Positions 18,036-27,068 of a stretch of 64,000 nt of DNA are shown here, in pieces. The translations under genes were made by a program, and so were the position numbers. The notes under the pieces were generated by a model that did not search any database, was not told where the DNA came from, and saw only the letters and a list, made by a program, of their open reading frames with translations. Source of the DNA: Cellulosilyticum sp. I15G10I2 (GTDB lineage: Bacteria > Bacillota > Clostridia > Lachnospirales > Cellulosilyticaceae); assembly GCF_900095725.1 (NCBI RefSeq), contig NZ_FMMP01000025.1, forward strand, positions 26,535-90,534, in the 5' to 3' direction. Position 1 is the first letter of the stretch; each line of letters begins with the position of its first letter.

Positions 18036-19994
18036 ATGCGTAGTGATCAAATGAGCAGAATGAAAGAATTGGTAGAGCTATTAAATAGAGCGGCTTATGC
18101 ATATGAACAGCAAGATACAGAAATAATGAGTAACTATGAATATGATAAGCTTTATGATGAACTTAAGAATCTTGAAGAACAGACAGGCATTATTCTTGCA
18201 GGAAGTGTTACCCAAAAGGTAGGTTATGGTGTTGTAAGCAGCTTACCTAAAATAATGCATACACAGAAAATGCTTTCACTAGATAAAACTAAAGACAGTG
18301 AGAGGCTTAAAACATTTTTAGGTGCCGAGGAAGGGCTCTTATCCTGGAAGTTGGATGGCCTTACGATTGTATGTACTTATGAGGCAGGTAAACTTGTCCG
18401 TGCAGTTACAAGAGGAAATGGAGAAATTGGCGAAGATGTTACTAATAATGCAAAAGTATTTAAAAATCTTCCGCTGAAAATAGATTATGAAGAGTCACTT
18501 GTCATAAGAGGTGAAGCGATTATTACTTATTCAGACTTTCATAAAATCAATGAAAAACTAGGTGAAAAAGAAGAAAAATATAAAAATCCTAGAAACCTAT
18601 GCAGCGGCAGTGTAAGACAGCTTAATTCCAAAATTACGGCAGATAGAAAAGTTAGGTTTTTTGCCTTTGCGATTGTAGAAGGTGGTATGGCGTTTCAGAC
18701 AAAGAGTGAGCAGATAGATTGGTTAAGTTTAAAGGGATTTGAAACTGTAGAGTATAAGAAAGTTACACAAGCAACCCTAGAAAGGTGCGTTAAATACTTC
18801 GCAGAAGAAATATCAAATAAAGACTTTGCATCAGATGGGCTTGTACTGACTTATAATGATATTTTTTATGCTAAAGGGCTTGGTGAAACAGCAAAATTTC
18901 CAAGAGACTCAATTGCCTTTAAATGGCAGGATGAAATAGCAGAGACACAAATTATTAATATTGAATGGAATACATCTCGTACAGGGCTTATTAATCCAGT
19001 AGCTATTTTTGAACCGGTAGAGATCGAAGGGACTACTGTGGAGCGAGCTAGTGTCCACAATTTAAGTATATTAGAAGATCTAAAACTTGGAATAGGGGAT
19101 ACCGTAAAGGTATATAAAGCCAATATGATCATCCCTCAGATTTCAGAGAATGTAACCCCAACTGGACCTGTTAAAGCGCCAGATGCATGTCCGGTGTGCG
19201 GCGCACATACCATTATTAAACAAGAGAAAGCATCGAAGACACTCTATTGTACAAATACCAACTGTAAAGCGCAGCGCTTAAGAGCTTTTGTACATTTTAC
19301 AAGTCGTGATGCTATGAATATTGAAGGACTTTCAGAAGCGACAATCGATAAATTTCTTAAGAAAGGTTATTTGCAGGAATTTAGTTCGCTTTATCATTTA
19401 GAAGGCTATAAGGAATCAATCGTTCAAATAGAGGGGTTTGGAGAAAAGTCTTATCAGAACCTAATGCAATCTATTGAAAAATCAAGAGATGTTGGCCTTG
19501 CACAGTTTATCTATGCACTAGGGATTGTACAAGTTGGACTAAATACAGCTAAGCTTATCTGTAAACATTTTAATTATGAAATTGATCAAATGATACATGC
19601 AAAAGAGGAAGAACTAAAAAATATTTCAGGGATTGGCCCGGTTATTGCAAGAGAGTTCAGTGCCTATTTCAGTTTGGAAGTTAATCAAGTTATGGTGCAG
19701 AATATGCTGAAAGAACTTCACTTAAGACAGGAGAGTGTGGCTGCTATACCGGAATCACAGATTAAAGACCATACGTTTGTTATAACCGGAGAAGTTTATC
19801 ACTTTAAAAACCGTAAGGAGCTGCAAGCTAAAATAGAAGAACTAGGTGGTAAAGTAACAGGTTCTGTGAGTAAGAGTACGCATTATCTAATTAATAATGA
19901 CAATGCGTCAAGCTCTAGTAAAAACAAGAAAGCTAAAGCATTTGGCATCCCGATTATTACAGAAGAGAATTTTTTAGAACTTATAAAAGCTTAG
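18036..19994 (+). CDS. ligA: NAD+-dependent DNA ligase
   Basis: A 652-residue ligase that seals nicks using NAD+. The N-terminal Ia domain has YEYDKLYDEL. The adenylation motif is KLDG (in LSWKLDGLTIV) with the nucleotidyl Lys near residue 109. An OB domain follows, then a four-Cys zinc finger (CPVCGAH...CTNTNCKAQ), HhH repeats (NIEGLSEATI, GIGPVIA) and a C-terminal BRCT domain (TFVITGEVYHFKNRKELQAK). The sequence is somewhat divergent in the N-terminal half (MLSLDKTKDS rather than MLSLDNAF) but all catalytic parts are present. AGGAG precedes the ATG. Confidence 0.95.
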   Translation: MRSDQMSRMKELVELLNRAAYAYEQQDTEIMSNYEYDKLYDELKNLEEQTGIILAGSVTQKVGYGVVSSLPKIMHTQKMLSLDKTKDSERLKTFLGAEEGLLSWKLDGLTIVCTYEAGKLVRAVTRGNGEIGEDVTNNAKVFKNLPLKIDYEESLVIRGEAIITYSDFHKINEKLGEKEEKYKNPRNLCSGSVRQLNSKITADRKVRFFAFAIVEGGMAFQTKSEQIDWLSLKGFETVEYKKVTQATLERCVKYFAEEISNKDFASDGLVLTYNDIFYAKGLGETAKFPRDSIAFKWQDEIAETQIINIEWNTSRTGLINPVAIFEPVEIEGTTVERASVHNLSILEDLKLGIGDTVKVYKANMIIPQISENVTPTGPVKAPDACPVCGAHTIIKQEKASKTLYCTNTNCKAQRLRAFVHFTSRDAMNIEGLSEATIDKFLKKGYLQEFSSLYHLEGYKESIVQIEGFGEKSYQNLMQSIEKSRDVGLAQFIYALGIVQVGLNTAKLICKHFNYEIDQMIHAKEEELKNISGIGPVIAREFSAYFSLEVNQVMVQNMLKELHLRQESVAAIPESQIKDHTFVITGEVYHFKNRKELQAKIEELGGKVTGSVSKSTHYLINNDNASSSSKNKKAKAFGIPIITEENFLELIKA

Positions 19995-20011
19995 GGAAAT
20001 GAGATAATGTT

Positions 20012-20039
20012 TGTAAGCCTATTATAAAAAAGGTATAAT
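20012..20039 (+). promoter_or_regulatory. Candidate sigma-A promoter for proA
   Basis: TTGTAA (20012-20017) and TATAAT (20034-20039) with a 16-base spacer lie about 44 bases before the proA start codon. Confidence 0.5.
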
Positions 20040-20082
20040 GGTTCTATGTGTTTAGTAAAGACAGAACAATTTAAGGAGGATT

Positions 20083-21375
20083 ATGCATATGGATATATAT
20101 GAGGCAGCCCAAAACGCAAGAAAGGCAGCTATTCAATTAGCAGCCATAGATGGCGATAAGAAGAATGAAGCATTAAGAGCTATTGCTAAAGCCCTTGAGA
20201 AAAATAAGCATGCAATAGAAAAAGCCAATAGCATAGATCTAGAAAACAGCGAAAAAGAACAAGCAGCTATGCCGCTTTTAAAAAGATTGAAGTTTGGTGA
20301 AGAGAAAATAAAAGACGTAGTACAAGGCATACAAAGTCTTATAGGTCTTGAAGATCCAGTTGGTAAGATTCAGCTTAAGACAGAATTAGATAAAGATTTA
20401 ATCTTAACTAGGATTGCATCACCCATTGGTGTTATAGGCGTTATCTTTGAATCGAGACCTGATGCACTTGTTCAGATCTCTGCACTATGTTTAAAAAGTG
20501 GTAATGCTGTACTCCTTAAAGGTGGCAGCGAGGCAAAAGAAACGAATAAAATACTTTTTCAAATTATAAAAAAAGCAACAGAAGACATAGGTATACCTAC
20601 GGGCTGGATAGCGCTTATGGAAAATAGGCAAGATGTAAATGCCATTCTTAAAATGGATAAGTTTATAGATCTGCTTATTCCAAGAGGATCTAATGAGTTT
20701 GTAAGCTATATTATGAAAAATTCTAATATCCCTGTTATGGGACATGCGGATGGCATATGCCATACTTATGTGGATCAAGAAGCAGATAGTGATCTTGCAG
20801 TCAAAGTAGTAACAGATTCAAAAGTACAGTATGTAGCAGTATGTAATGCATTAGAAACACTACTCGTTCATCAAGAGATTGCTCCTATATTTCTGCCAAA
20901 GCTTAAAGCATCTCTAGATCAATACAAAGTGCTTATAAAAGGATGCGAAAAAACGAGAAACATCATTCATGCAGAAGCTGCAGATGAAGCAGATTGGCAA
21001 ACCGAGTATCTGGACTATATACTTTCTATTAAAATAGTAGATAATCTTCAAGAAGCAATAGATCATATTAATAACTACGGCTCAGGCCATACAGATTGTA
21101 TTGTGACGAAGAATGAAGAAACAGCAGCTCAGTTTATGATGCTAGTTGATTCAGGGAATGTTTTTCATAATGTATCGACAAGATTTAGTGATGGATTTAG
21201 ATATGGGTTTGGTGCAGAAGTAGGTGTAAGTACAGCTAAGATTCATGCAAGAGGCCCTGTAGGCATAGAAGGACTACTCATTTATAAATATAAGCTATGT
21301 GGAAATGGACACATCGTAGCAGATTATGCAACCGGTGAAAAACATTTTACACATAAAAAAATAATAACATTGTAG
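20083..21375 (+). CDS. proA: Gamma-glutamyl phosphate reductase
   Basis: A 430-residue NADPH-dependent aldehyde dehydrogenase-fold enzyme that converts gamma-glutamyl phosphate to glutamate semialdehyde in proline synthesis. The catalytic Cys is in VQYVAVCNALETLLVH (residue ~255), and FESRPDALVQISALCLKSGN is a family hallmark. The usual partner proB (glutamate 5-kinase) is not adjacent. AAGGAGG sits five bases before the ATG. Confidence 0.95.
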   Translation: MHMDIYEAAQNARKAAIQLAAIDGDKKNEALRAIAKALEKNKHAIEKANSIDLENSEKEQAAMPLLKRLKFGEEKIKDVVQGIQSLIGLEDPVGKIQLKTELDKDLILTRIASPIGVIGVIFESRPDALVQISALCLKSGNAVLLKGGSEAKETNKILFQIIKKATEDIGIPTGWIALMENRQDVNAILKMDKFIDLLIPRGSNEFVSYIMKNSNIPVMGHADGICHTYVDQEADSDLAVKVVTDSKVQYVAVCNALETLLVHQEIAPIFLPKLKASLDQYKVLIKGCEKTRNIIHAEAADEADWQTEYLDYILSIKIVDNLQEAIDHINNYGSGHTDCIVTKNEETAAQFMMLVDSGNVFHNVSTRFSDGFRYGFGAEVGVSTAKIHARGPVGIEGLLIYKYKLCGNGHIVADYATGEKHFTHKKIITL

Positions 21376-21396
21376 AAAATTTAAAGAGGAGACTAT

Positions 21397-22620
21397 ATGA
21401 TGAAATGTAATAAGTGCGACAATATGAATCCAGAGGATCAAATATACTGTTTAGAATGTGGAGAACAGTTAAGTGAAGAGCAAGAGACTGTTCAAGAAGA
21501 ACAAGCGGTAGAGGAAGAACAAGTAACAGATGATACAGAAGTAAGTCATATAACGAATGAGGAACCAACTGGATTTCAAGAAGAAATTGGTACTAAAAAA
21601 AGTAAGCATACTAAATTAATTGCAGGGATTGTACTTCTAATAGCTGTTGGAATATTTATAGCGTTGTACGCTAATCAAAAACCTTCAGCAGATCAATTAA
21701 AAGATGCGGCTAATAGTCCAGCAGAACAATTACCAGAGAGTAGTCAGAGTGATCAAATTGTAGTTGTAATAGGTGGAGAAGAGATCACACATCCCGTTTT
21801 CAACTTATACTTTTGGATTACACAGCAACAGTTTGAAAGTGCTGGGCCTAACATATGGGAAATGGAGACGGGCGGACGCAAAACATTAGATATAGCTAAG
21901 GAAAATACATTGGATAATATTAGTCTCGTTATTGCAGCTAAGCAAAAAGCTGAAGCCCTAGGATTAGAATTATCCAAAGAGGATCAAGATCTTGTTTATG
22001 AACAGGCCAATACAATTATAATGAATAATACAGAGTTAGTAGAGAAATTAAAATTTGATATTAAAGATATGGAGAGATTTCTTAAGTATGATTTTACGAT
22101 ACAAAAGGTTGTAGAAGGTTTAAGGGATAATTATACACCAAGTGAAGACGAGATTAATACGCAAATGGAGCAGATTAAAGCGGGTTACGAGACTGCAACA
22201 GTAAAACATGTCCTTATTGCCAGTAAAGATGAAAAAGCAAGGGAACTTGCACAAGAAGTTTTAAATAAGGCAATAGCAGGTGAAGATATGGCAGAGCTTG
22301 CTAAAGTTTATTCAGAAGATCCAGGGTCAAAAGACAGTGGCGGAGAGTATACGTTCCCAAGAGGCCAAATGGTACCACAGTTTGAAGAGGCTTCATTTAC
22401 AGGAGAAATAGGAAAAGTATATCCAGAACTTGTAGAGACAGACTATGGTTATCATATCATTAAGGTAGAAGCTAGAGATGTGGGAGCTCTTGAACAAATA
22501 AAACAAGATAGTGAAGGCATGCTTAAAACACAATATGCTCAAGATGAACTCATTAAGCTCAGCAAAGCTTTATCTGTAGAAAAAACAGATCTGTATAATA
22601 AAATAGACATCATTAAATAA
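21397..22620 (+). CDS. Zinc-ribbon, membrane-anchored parvulin-type peptidyl-prolyl isomerase
   Basis: A 407-residue protein starting with a short zinc ribbon (CNKCDNMNPEDQIYCLECGE), then an acidic linker and one transmembrane helix near residues 70-90 (HTKLIAGIVLLIAVGIFIAL). A SurA-like N-domain and a PpiC rotamase domain follow outside the membrane (TVKHVLIASKDEKARELAQE; YSEDPGSKDSGGEY). It resembles PrsA-like folding factors but is anchored by a helix rather than a lipid. The cytoplasmic zinc ribbon joined to an extracytoplasmic foldase is less common. Transcribed from just after proA, 21 bases apart. Confidence 0.9.
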   Translation: MMKCNKCDNMNPEDQIYCLECGEQLSEEQETVQEEQAVEEEQVTDDTEVSHITNEEPTGFQEEIGTKKSKHTKLIAGIVLLIAVGIFIALYANQKPSADQLKDAANSPAEQLPESSQSDQIVVVIGGEEITHPVFNLYFWITQQQFESAGPNIWEMETGGRKTLDIAKENTLDNISLVIAAKQKAEALGLELSKEDQDLVYEQANTIIMNNTELVEKLKFDIKDMERFLKYDFTIQKVVEGLRDNYTPSEDEINTQMEQIKAGYETATVKHVLIASKDEKARELAQEVLNKAIAGEDMAELAKVYSEDPGSKDSGGEYTFPRGQMVPQFEEASFTGEIGKVYPELVETDYGYHIIKVEARDVGALEQIKQDSEGMLKTQYAQDELIKLSKALSVEKTDLYNKIDIIK

Positions 22621-22630
22621 ATAAGCATTT

Positions 22631-22678
22631 AAAACTATCTAAACATCATATATTGAATTGTTTAGGTAGTTTTTTTTA
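22631..22678 (+). terminator. Terminator after the parvulin gene
   Basis: AAACTATCTAAAC pairs with GTTTAGGTAGTTT and is followed by a T-run. Confidence 0.85.
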
Positions 22679-22696
22679 TAAAAATAAAATAGGCTA

Positions 22697-22753
22697 TTGA
22701 CAAAACAAGAAAATATGTTATTATATAAACATATTAAGTAATAATTATTATTA
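22697..22753 (+). promoter_or_regulatory. Rubrerythrin promoter with PerR/Fur-like operator
   Basis: TTGACA (22697-22702) and TATTAT (22719-22724, spacer 16) are followed at 22739-22753 by a perfect 7-1-7 repeat, TAATAAT-T-ATTATTA. This repeat lies within a longer 11-3-11 palindrome at 22734-22758. PerR and Fur boxes have 7-1-7 geometry (TTATAAT-N-ATTATAA; TGATAAT-N-ATTATCA). The position over the start point fits peroxide-relieved repression. Confidence 0.7.
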
Positions 22754-22791
22754 CTTAATAAAAATTATTAAATATTTGGAGGGGTTAAATA

Positions 22792-23334
22792 ATGAAAAAA
22801 TATGTATGTACAATCTGTGGTTATGTTCATGAGGGAGATGAAGCACCAGAAAAATGTCCTATTTGTAAGGCGCCAGCATCAAAATTTACTGAGCAGGCAG
22901 CAGAACTTGCATGGGCAGATGAACATAGAATAGGTGTAGCACAAGGCTTAGATGAGAGAGTAGTAGAGGGTCTTCGTCAAAACTTTATGGGTGAATGTAC
23001 TGAAGTTGGTATGTATCTTGCAATGAGTCGTCAAGCGGATAGAGAAGGATTTCCAGAAGTTGCAGAAGCCTATAAACGTATTGCAATAGAAGAAGCTGAG
23101 CATGCTGCTAAGTTTGCAGAACTTCTTGGTGAAGTTGTAACAGGTGATACACGCAAAAACCTTCAAATGAGAGTAGATGCAGAAAATGGTGCCTGTCAAG
23201 GTAAAAAAGACCTTGCAACTCTTGCTAAAGAGTTAGGTTATGATGCAGTTCATGATACAGTACATGAAATGTGCAAAGATGAAGCAAGACATGGCCAGGC
23301 ATTTGCAGGACTTTTAAAAAGATATTTCAAATAA
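22792..23334 (+). CDS. Reverse-type rubrerythrin
   Basis: A 180-residue peroxide-scavenging protein. A rubredoxin-like iron site comes first (Cys6, Cys9, Cys22, Cys25), followed by a ferritin-like di-iron domain with EEAEHAAKF and [10 protein letters not shown]. This domain order is 'reverse' relative to classic rubrerythrin and is typical of strict anaerobes, where it reduces H2O2 and protects from oxygen. The gene stands alone behind a strong promoter with a PerR/Fur-like operator and ends at a strong terminator, as expected for an oxidative-stress unit. Confidence 0.95.
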   Translation: MKKYVCTICGYVHEGDEAPEKCPICKAPASKFTEQAAELAWADEHRIGVAQGLDERVVEGLRQNFMGECTEVGMYLAMSRQADREGFPEVAEAYKRIAIEEAEHAAKFAELLGEVVTGDTRKNLQMRVDAENGACQGKKDLATLAKELGYDAVHDTVHEMCKDEARHGQAFAGLLKRYFK

Positions 23335-23363
23335 AATTGATATAATTAAATAAAAAATAAGAT

Positions 23364-23412
23364 AATAAGGGTAATCGAAAAGTTTAAAGCTTTTTGGTTC
23401 CCTTATTTTTTA
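23364..23412 (+). terminator. Terminator after rubrerythrin
   Basis: AATAAGGG pairs with CCCTTATT, with an inner GAAAAG/CTTTTT stem; a T-run follows. Confidence 0.8.
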
Positions 23413-23565
23413 TGTCTATAAAAGGCCATTTAGAGCATTCAAAAAATTAATTGTAAATTTAATGTTATACCCTGTTAGTATACAAGCATATACATTAAAG
23501 TAAGCTCTAATGAGGTTTATGGAGTTTGGTAAATACACAGTATCAAGAGGGAAGAGGGATTGGTA

Positions 23566-24234
23566 ATGACGAGAGAATTATTGAGTGCCTTTTTGCTTGT
23601 ATTTGTTGCAGAGATGGGAGATAAAACACAGATTTTAGCGATGATGTTTGCAACGAGATATAAGGCAAGGTCTGTTTTGGCAGGCGTATTTATAGGCTCG
23701 CTGCTTAATCATGGACTCGCTGTGCTGCTCGGCAACCAGCTAGGGTGTCTCATACCCCTCACATTACTTGGCACTATCGCTGGATTAGCTTTTATATATT
23801 TTGCTTTTACCTCTTTAAGATATGAAGAAGGGGAGAAAGAAGAATTAATCAATTATAAAAGTCCTATTATTACAGTAGCATCAGCTTTTTTTATAGGTGA
23901 GCTGGGAGATAAAACGCAGCTTGCAGCGATTACACTATCCATGGATGCTGTGTGTCCATGGGAGATTTTAATAGGGACAGTAGGCGCAATGGTAGCAACG
24001 AGTGTAATGGGTATATGGGTGGGAAGTAAGATAGGAAAGAATATCCCGGATATTTTTATTAAAACATTTTCCGCGGCTTTATTTTTTGTATTTGGGATAA
24101 TAAAACTTAGCACACTTTTTTGGAATAAGGTAGACACGCTATTTATAGTTATGGAAGCAGTAGTTATAAGTGCGGCCTTTATTTGGACAATGATAAAATT
24201 TATTCAGTCTTATTATACAAATAAATCTGCATAG
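23566..24234 (+). CDS. TMEM165/GDT1 (UPF0016) family cation transporter
   Basis: A 222-residue membrane protein with two repeated halves, each carrying the family signature: VAEMGDKTQ near residue 20 and IGELGDKTQ near residue 108. These acidic motifs bind the transported cation. Bacterial members export Mn2+ (MneA-type), and eukaryotic ones move Mn2+ or Ca2+. The ATG at 23566 is chosen over an in-frame TTG two codons earlier because GAAGAGGGA is well placed for it. I see no yybP-ykoY manganese riboswitch in the 150-base leader. Confidence 0.88.
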   Translation: MTRELLSAFLLVFVAEMGDKTQILAMMFATRYKARSVLAGVFIGSLLNHGLAVLLGNQLGCLIPLTLLGTIAGLAFIYFAFTSLRYEEGEKEELINYKSPIITVASAFFIGELGDKTQLAAITLSMDAVCPWEILIGTVGAMVATSVMGIWVGSKIGKNIPDIFIKTFSAALFFVFGIIKLSTLFWNKVDTLFIVMEAVVISAAFIWTMIKFIQSYYTNKSA

Positions 24235-24255
24235 ATTTTTTTATCCTATTAAATA

Positions 24256-24275
24256 GGAGCAGTGTTTTCTGCTCC
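24256..24275. terminator. Short hairpin between convergent genes
   Basis: GGAGCAG pairs with CTGCTCC around a 6-base loop. The T-run is weak on both strands, so termination is uncertain. Confidence 0.45.
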
Positions 24276-24285
24276 CATTGAGTGC

Positions 24286-24429
24286 TTATCTTTTGTTTTT
24301 AGTTTGCCCGATTCCTTCTTGAACACCGCTGTTGCCATTTGTTTTAAAACCATTATTAGCATTCCACGCTTCTTTATTATGATCCTCTCTGCTTTGGTTT
24401 TGAGATATAACTTTTTGCAATGATTTCAT
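24286..24429 (-). CDS. 47-residue hydrophilic small protein
   Basis: A short ORF with a good ribosome site (AGGAGTGATACC before the ATG) encodes MKSLQKVISQNQSREDHNKE, then AWNANNGFKTNGNSGVQEGI, then GQTKNKR. It is Asn/Gln/Lys-rich with no hydrophobic core, so probably unfolded alone or nucleic-acid-bound. Composition and size recall minor small acid-soluble spore proteins or Tlp-like proteins, but no family motif is certain. It lies alone between two convergently or tandemly oriented transporter genes. Confidence 0.55.
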   Translation of the reverse strand: MKSLQKVISQNQSREDHNKEAWNANNGFKTNGNSGVQEGIGQTKNKR

Positions 24430-24615
24430 GGTATCACTCCTATTATAAAATATATTAACATTTTTACCGTAATTACAGAAATTTATCCTTAAATTAAGGT
24501 TTTAAGTTTTGGGAATGCTTTCAAAATAGGATAGAAAGTTGTATAATGAGAAAGCATGTATAGATAAATGATAGCGTTTAGCATCAGGAAGAACAAAAAG
24601 ATAAGGAGCGTACAT

Positions 24616-25455
24616 ATGACAATTTTAGAAGCAATCATACAAGGTATTGTACAAGGAATTACAGAGTTTTTACCTGTATCAAGTTCAGGGCATCTTGCAT
24701 TATATCAACACTTTACAGGAATGGCGCCGGAAAGTTCCACTTTCGTTATGGCTGTACTTCATTTAGGCACACTACTGGCAGTTTTTATAGCTTTCTATAA
24801 GACGATTTGGGAGCTTATTAAAGAGGCGTTTAATATGTTGGGAGATATTTTTACGCTTAAATTTACTTTGAAAAATATGAACTTAAATAGAAAAATGATT
24901 ATGATGCTGATCGTAGCAACGATACCTTTACTTATTTTAATACCCTTTAAGTCCATTTATGATAATATTGTGAGGCAAGGGAGTCTTATTATATTAGGGG
25001 CATGTTTCTTGTTTACTTCAACAGTGCTCTTTCTAGCAGATCGAAAAGATCATGGAAGAAAAGCGATTAAAGAAATGAAATATGGTAATGCGCTTTTTAT
25101 CGGTTTTTTTCAAGCACTTGCTATATTCCCTGGGGTATCTCGTTCAGGTTCTACAATAAGCAGTTCATTAATAGCTGGGTTTTCAAAAGAATTTGCAGTT
25201 AAATTTTCATTTATACTAGGTATACCAGCAATATTGGGCGGAAGTTTAATTGAGATAAAAGATGCTCTGGAAGTAGGTTCCAATCTTGAAATCTTACCTA
25301 TGCTAGTGGGATTTATAGCTGCAGCACTATCAGGTTTTCTTTCTATAAAAGCTATTGCCTGGTTAGTTAAGACGGATAAGTATAAAGTGTTTGCAATTTA
25401 TACTTTAATAGTTGGACTTGCAACTGTTGTTTTAGGAATAGTACAAGCATTATAA
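24616..25455 (+). CDS. uppP: Undecaprenyl-diphosphate phosphatase UppP/BacA
   Basis: A 279-residue integral membrane phosphatase that recycles undecaprenyl diphosphate to the monophosphate carrier for cell-wall synthesis; extra copies give bacitracin resistance. Both active-site motifs are present: GITEFLPVSSSGHL near the N-terminus (with the catalytic Glu and SSSGH) and PGVSRSGSTIS in the second half. The start at 24616 has AAGGAG nine bases upstream; the longer ORF beginning 16 codons earlier lacks a ribosome site. Confidence 0.95.
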   Translation: MTILEAIIQGIVQGITEFLPVSSSGHLALYQHFTGMAPESSTFVMAVLHLGTLLAVFIAFYKTIWELIKEAFNMLGDIFTLKFTLKNMNLNRKMIMMLIVATIPLLILIPFKSIYDNIVRQGSLIILGACFLFTSTVLFLADRKDHGRKAIKEMKYGNALFIGFFQALAIFPGVSRSGSTISSSLIAGFSKEFAVKFSFILGIPAILGGSLIEIKDALEVGSNLEILPMLVGFIAAALSGFLSIKAIAWLVKTDKYKVFAIYTLIVGLATVVLGIVQAL

Positions 25456-25504
25456 GAATTTAACTTGGCGTATATAAAAGGTAAAAGTAAAATATAAGAA
25501 ATTC

Positions 25505-25560
25505 AAAAATAGTACATAAAGCATTAATAAACTTTGCTTTATGTACTATTTTATTTTGTT
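25505..25560. terminator. Strong terminator between uppP and galT
   Basis: A perfect 17-bp stem (AAAATAGTACATAAAGC with its complement) with a 13-base loop, A-rich before and T-rich after, serves the convergent uppP and gal operons. Confidence 0.85.
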
Positions 25561-25594
25561 AGTAATGATAGGGTATTTTTAAGTTAATAGTCTG

Positions 25595-27067
25595 CTATAA
25601 AGTGTCAATAAAAGCTTTAAATCTTTGAATGCCAAAATCATTTAACTTAAATACTCCTGCATCTTCTAATACCCTTACAAATTTATCACCCAGTGCTTTT
25701 TGCAAGTATAGATCTATAGCCATTTCACGGGAGTAATTAGTTTTTAACTGATTAGCCCATGGCTTATGATAATCTGAAACCTCATCACTTAGGCCTTGTA
25801 AATACGCTTTAATAGCCTCAATTTCTTCAAGAAGTCTTCCGGGGAGTATAGCAAGGCCCATAACCTCTATTAGTCCGATATTTTCTTTTTTGATATGCTG
25901 AACATCTGCGTGGGGGTGGAATATACCAAGAGGATGTTCACTTGTAGTACGATTATTTCTAAGCACCACACTCATCACAAATTGGCGACCGTCGTTTTGT
26001 GCAATCGGAGTTATTGTATTATGAGGCACATCCTCTGTATGAGAAAGAATCTCAGCTTCTTCATCAGAATAAGATTGCCATGCAGTATAAATATAGTCTG
26101 TACATTCAGCAACATCTTCTAAATTTTCTCCATATAACTGAATGGTAGAAAGAGGCCAATTTAAGACTTTACAAGTTACATGAGGAAATTTTGAGATTTT
26201 AAACTCCCATAATGTACCTGCAGAATGAATCGGAAACTGGTAACAGCCGCCTTGGTAGTGTTCGTGAGATAAAATAGAACCACCTACTATAGGGATATCG
26301 GCGTTTGAACCTATAAAATAATGCGGAAACTTCTCAACAAAATGCAGTAAATTATAAAAACTCGCTTTGGTCATTTTCATAGGCTCATGCTTTTTAGAAA
26401 GTAAAATACAGTGTTCGTTGTAATAAAGATAAGGCGAATATTGCAGCATCCATTCTTTATCATTAAGATTAAGGTTTATCATACGATGGTTGGCCCTATC
26501 AGGAAGTTTGAGCGTACCTTCATATCCCTCGTTTTCAATACATAATAAACAAGCAGGATATTTATTAGGCGGTGCCGTTTTAAGAAGGGCAATCTCTTTA
26601 GGATCCTTTTCAGGTTTAGAAAGGTTAATAGTGATATCTATAGGACCATATTTAGAATCAGATTTAAACTGTATATTTTTAGCAATACGGCTCATTTTAA
26701 TATAGTTTGAACTTTGACTAAGATTGTAAAAAAAGTCAGTAGCCTCCTTAGGCGATCTTTTATACGCGTTATAAAAATTTTCTTCTATGATAGAAGGCAC
26801 AGGTAAAAAGACATCCATAATAGTACTTGTAAAAATATCTTTAGCATAGAGACTGTCTGCGATAATAGCTTTTTCTGCAGCAATATCACCCAGTGCATCT
26901 AAGGTTTGATAAAGATCCAGGTTCAAACTGTCAGAGGGGTCATACTCTGTTTCTTGCAATAGAGCAAGTAATCTATTGCGGGCATAAATGATATCTCTTT
27001 CTGAAATGATATGATTTGCTATAGAAATTTCAATAAGCCTGTCAATAAGTGCACATACATTGTTCAT
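25595..27067 (-). CDS. galT: UTP-hexose-1-phosphate/UDP-glucose-hexose-1-phosphate uridylyltransferase, GalT class 2
   Basis: A 490-residue GalT of the Firmicute type (GalT_2), longer than the E. coli class. It exchanges galactose-1-phosphate with UDP-glucose. Visible family blocks are YYNEHCILLSKKHEPM, GGSILSHEHYQGGCYQFPIH and FHPHADVQHIKKENIGLIEV. The start at 27067 has AAGGAG at the right distance; the longer frame has none. Its start codon follows the galE stop codon by one base, and it is the last gene of the galK-galE-galT operon. Confidence 0.95.
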   Translation of the reverse strand: MNNVCALIDRLIEISIANHIISERDIIYARNRLLALLQETEYDPSDSLNLDLYQTLDALGDIAAEKAIIADSLYAKDIFTSTIMDVFLPVPSIIEENFYNAYKRSPKEATDFFYNLSQSSNYIKMSRIAKNIQFKSDSKYGPIDITINLSKPEKDPKEIALLKTAPPNKYPACLLCIENEGYEGTLKLPDRANHRMINLNLNDKEWMLQYSPYLYYNEHCILLSKKHEPMKMTKASFYNLLHFVEKFPHYFIGSNADIPIVGGSILSHEHYQGGCYQFPIHSAGTLWEFKISKFPHVTCKVLNWPLSTIQLYGENLEDVAECTDYIYTAWQSYSDEEAEILSHTEDVPHNTITPIAQNDGRQFVMSVVLRNNRTTSEHPLGIFHPHADVQHIKKENIGLIEVMGLAILPGRLLEEIEAIKAYLQGLSDEVSDYHKPWANQLKTNYSREMAIDLYLQKALGDKFVRVLEDAGVFKLNDFGIQRFKAFIDTL

Positions 27068-27068
27068 A

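Noticed and set aside
23413..23565. Possible yybP-ykoY manganese riboswitch before the TMEM165-type gene
   Set aside because: Expected conserved pieces are not visible in the 150-base leader.
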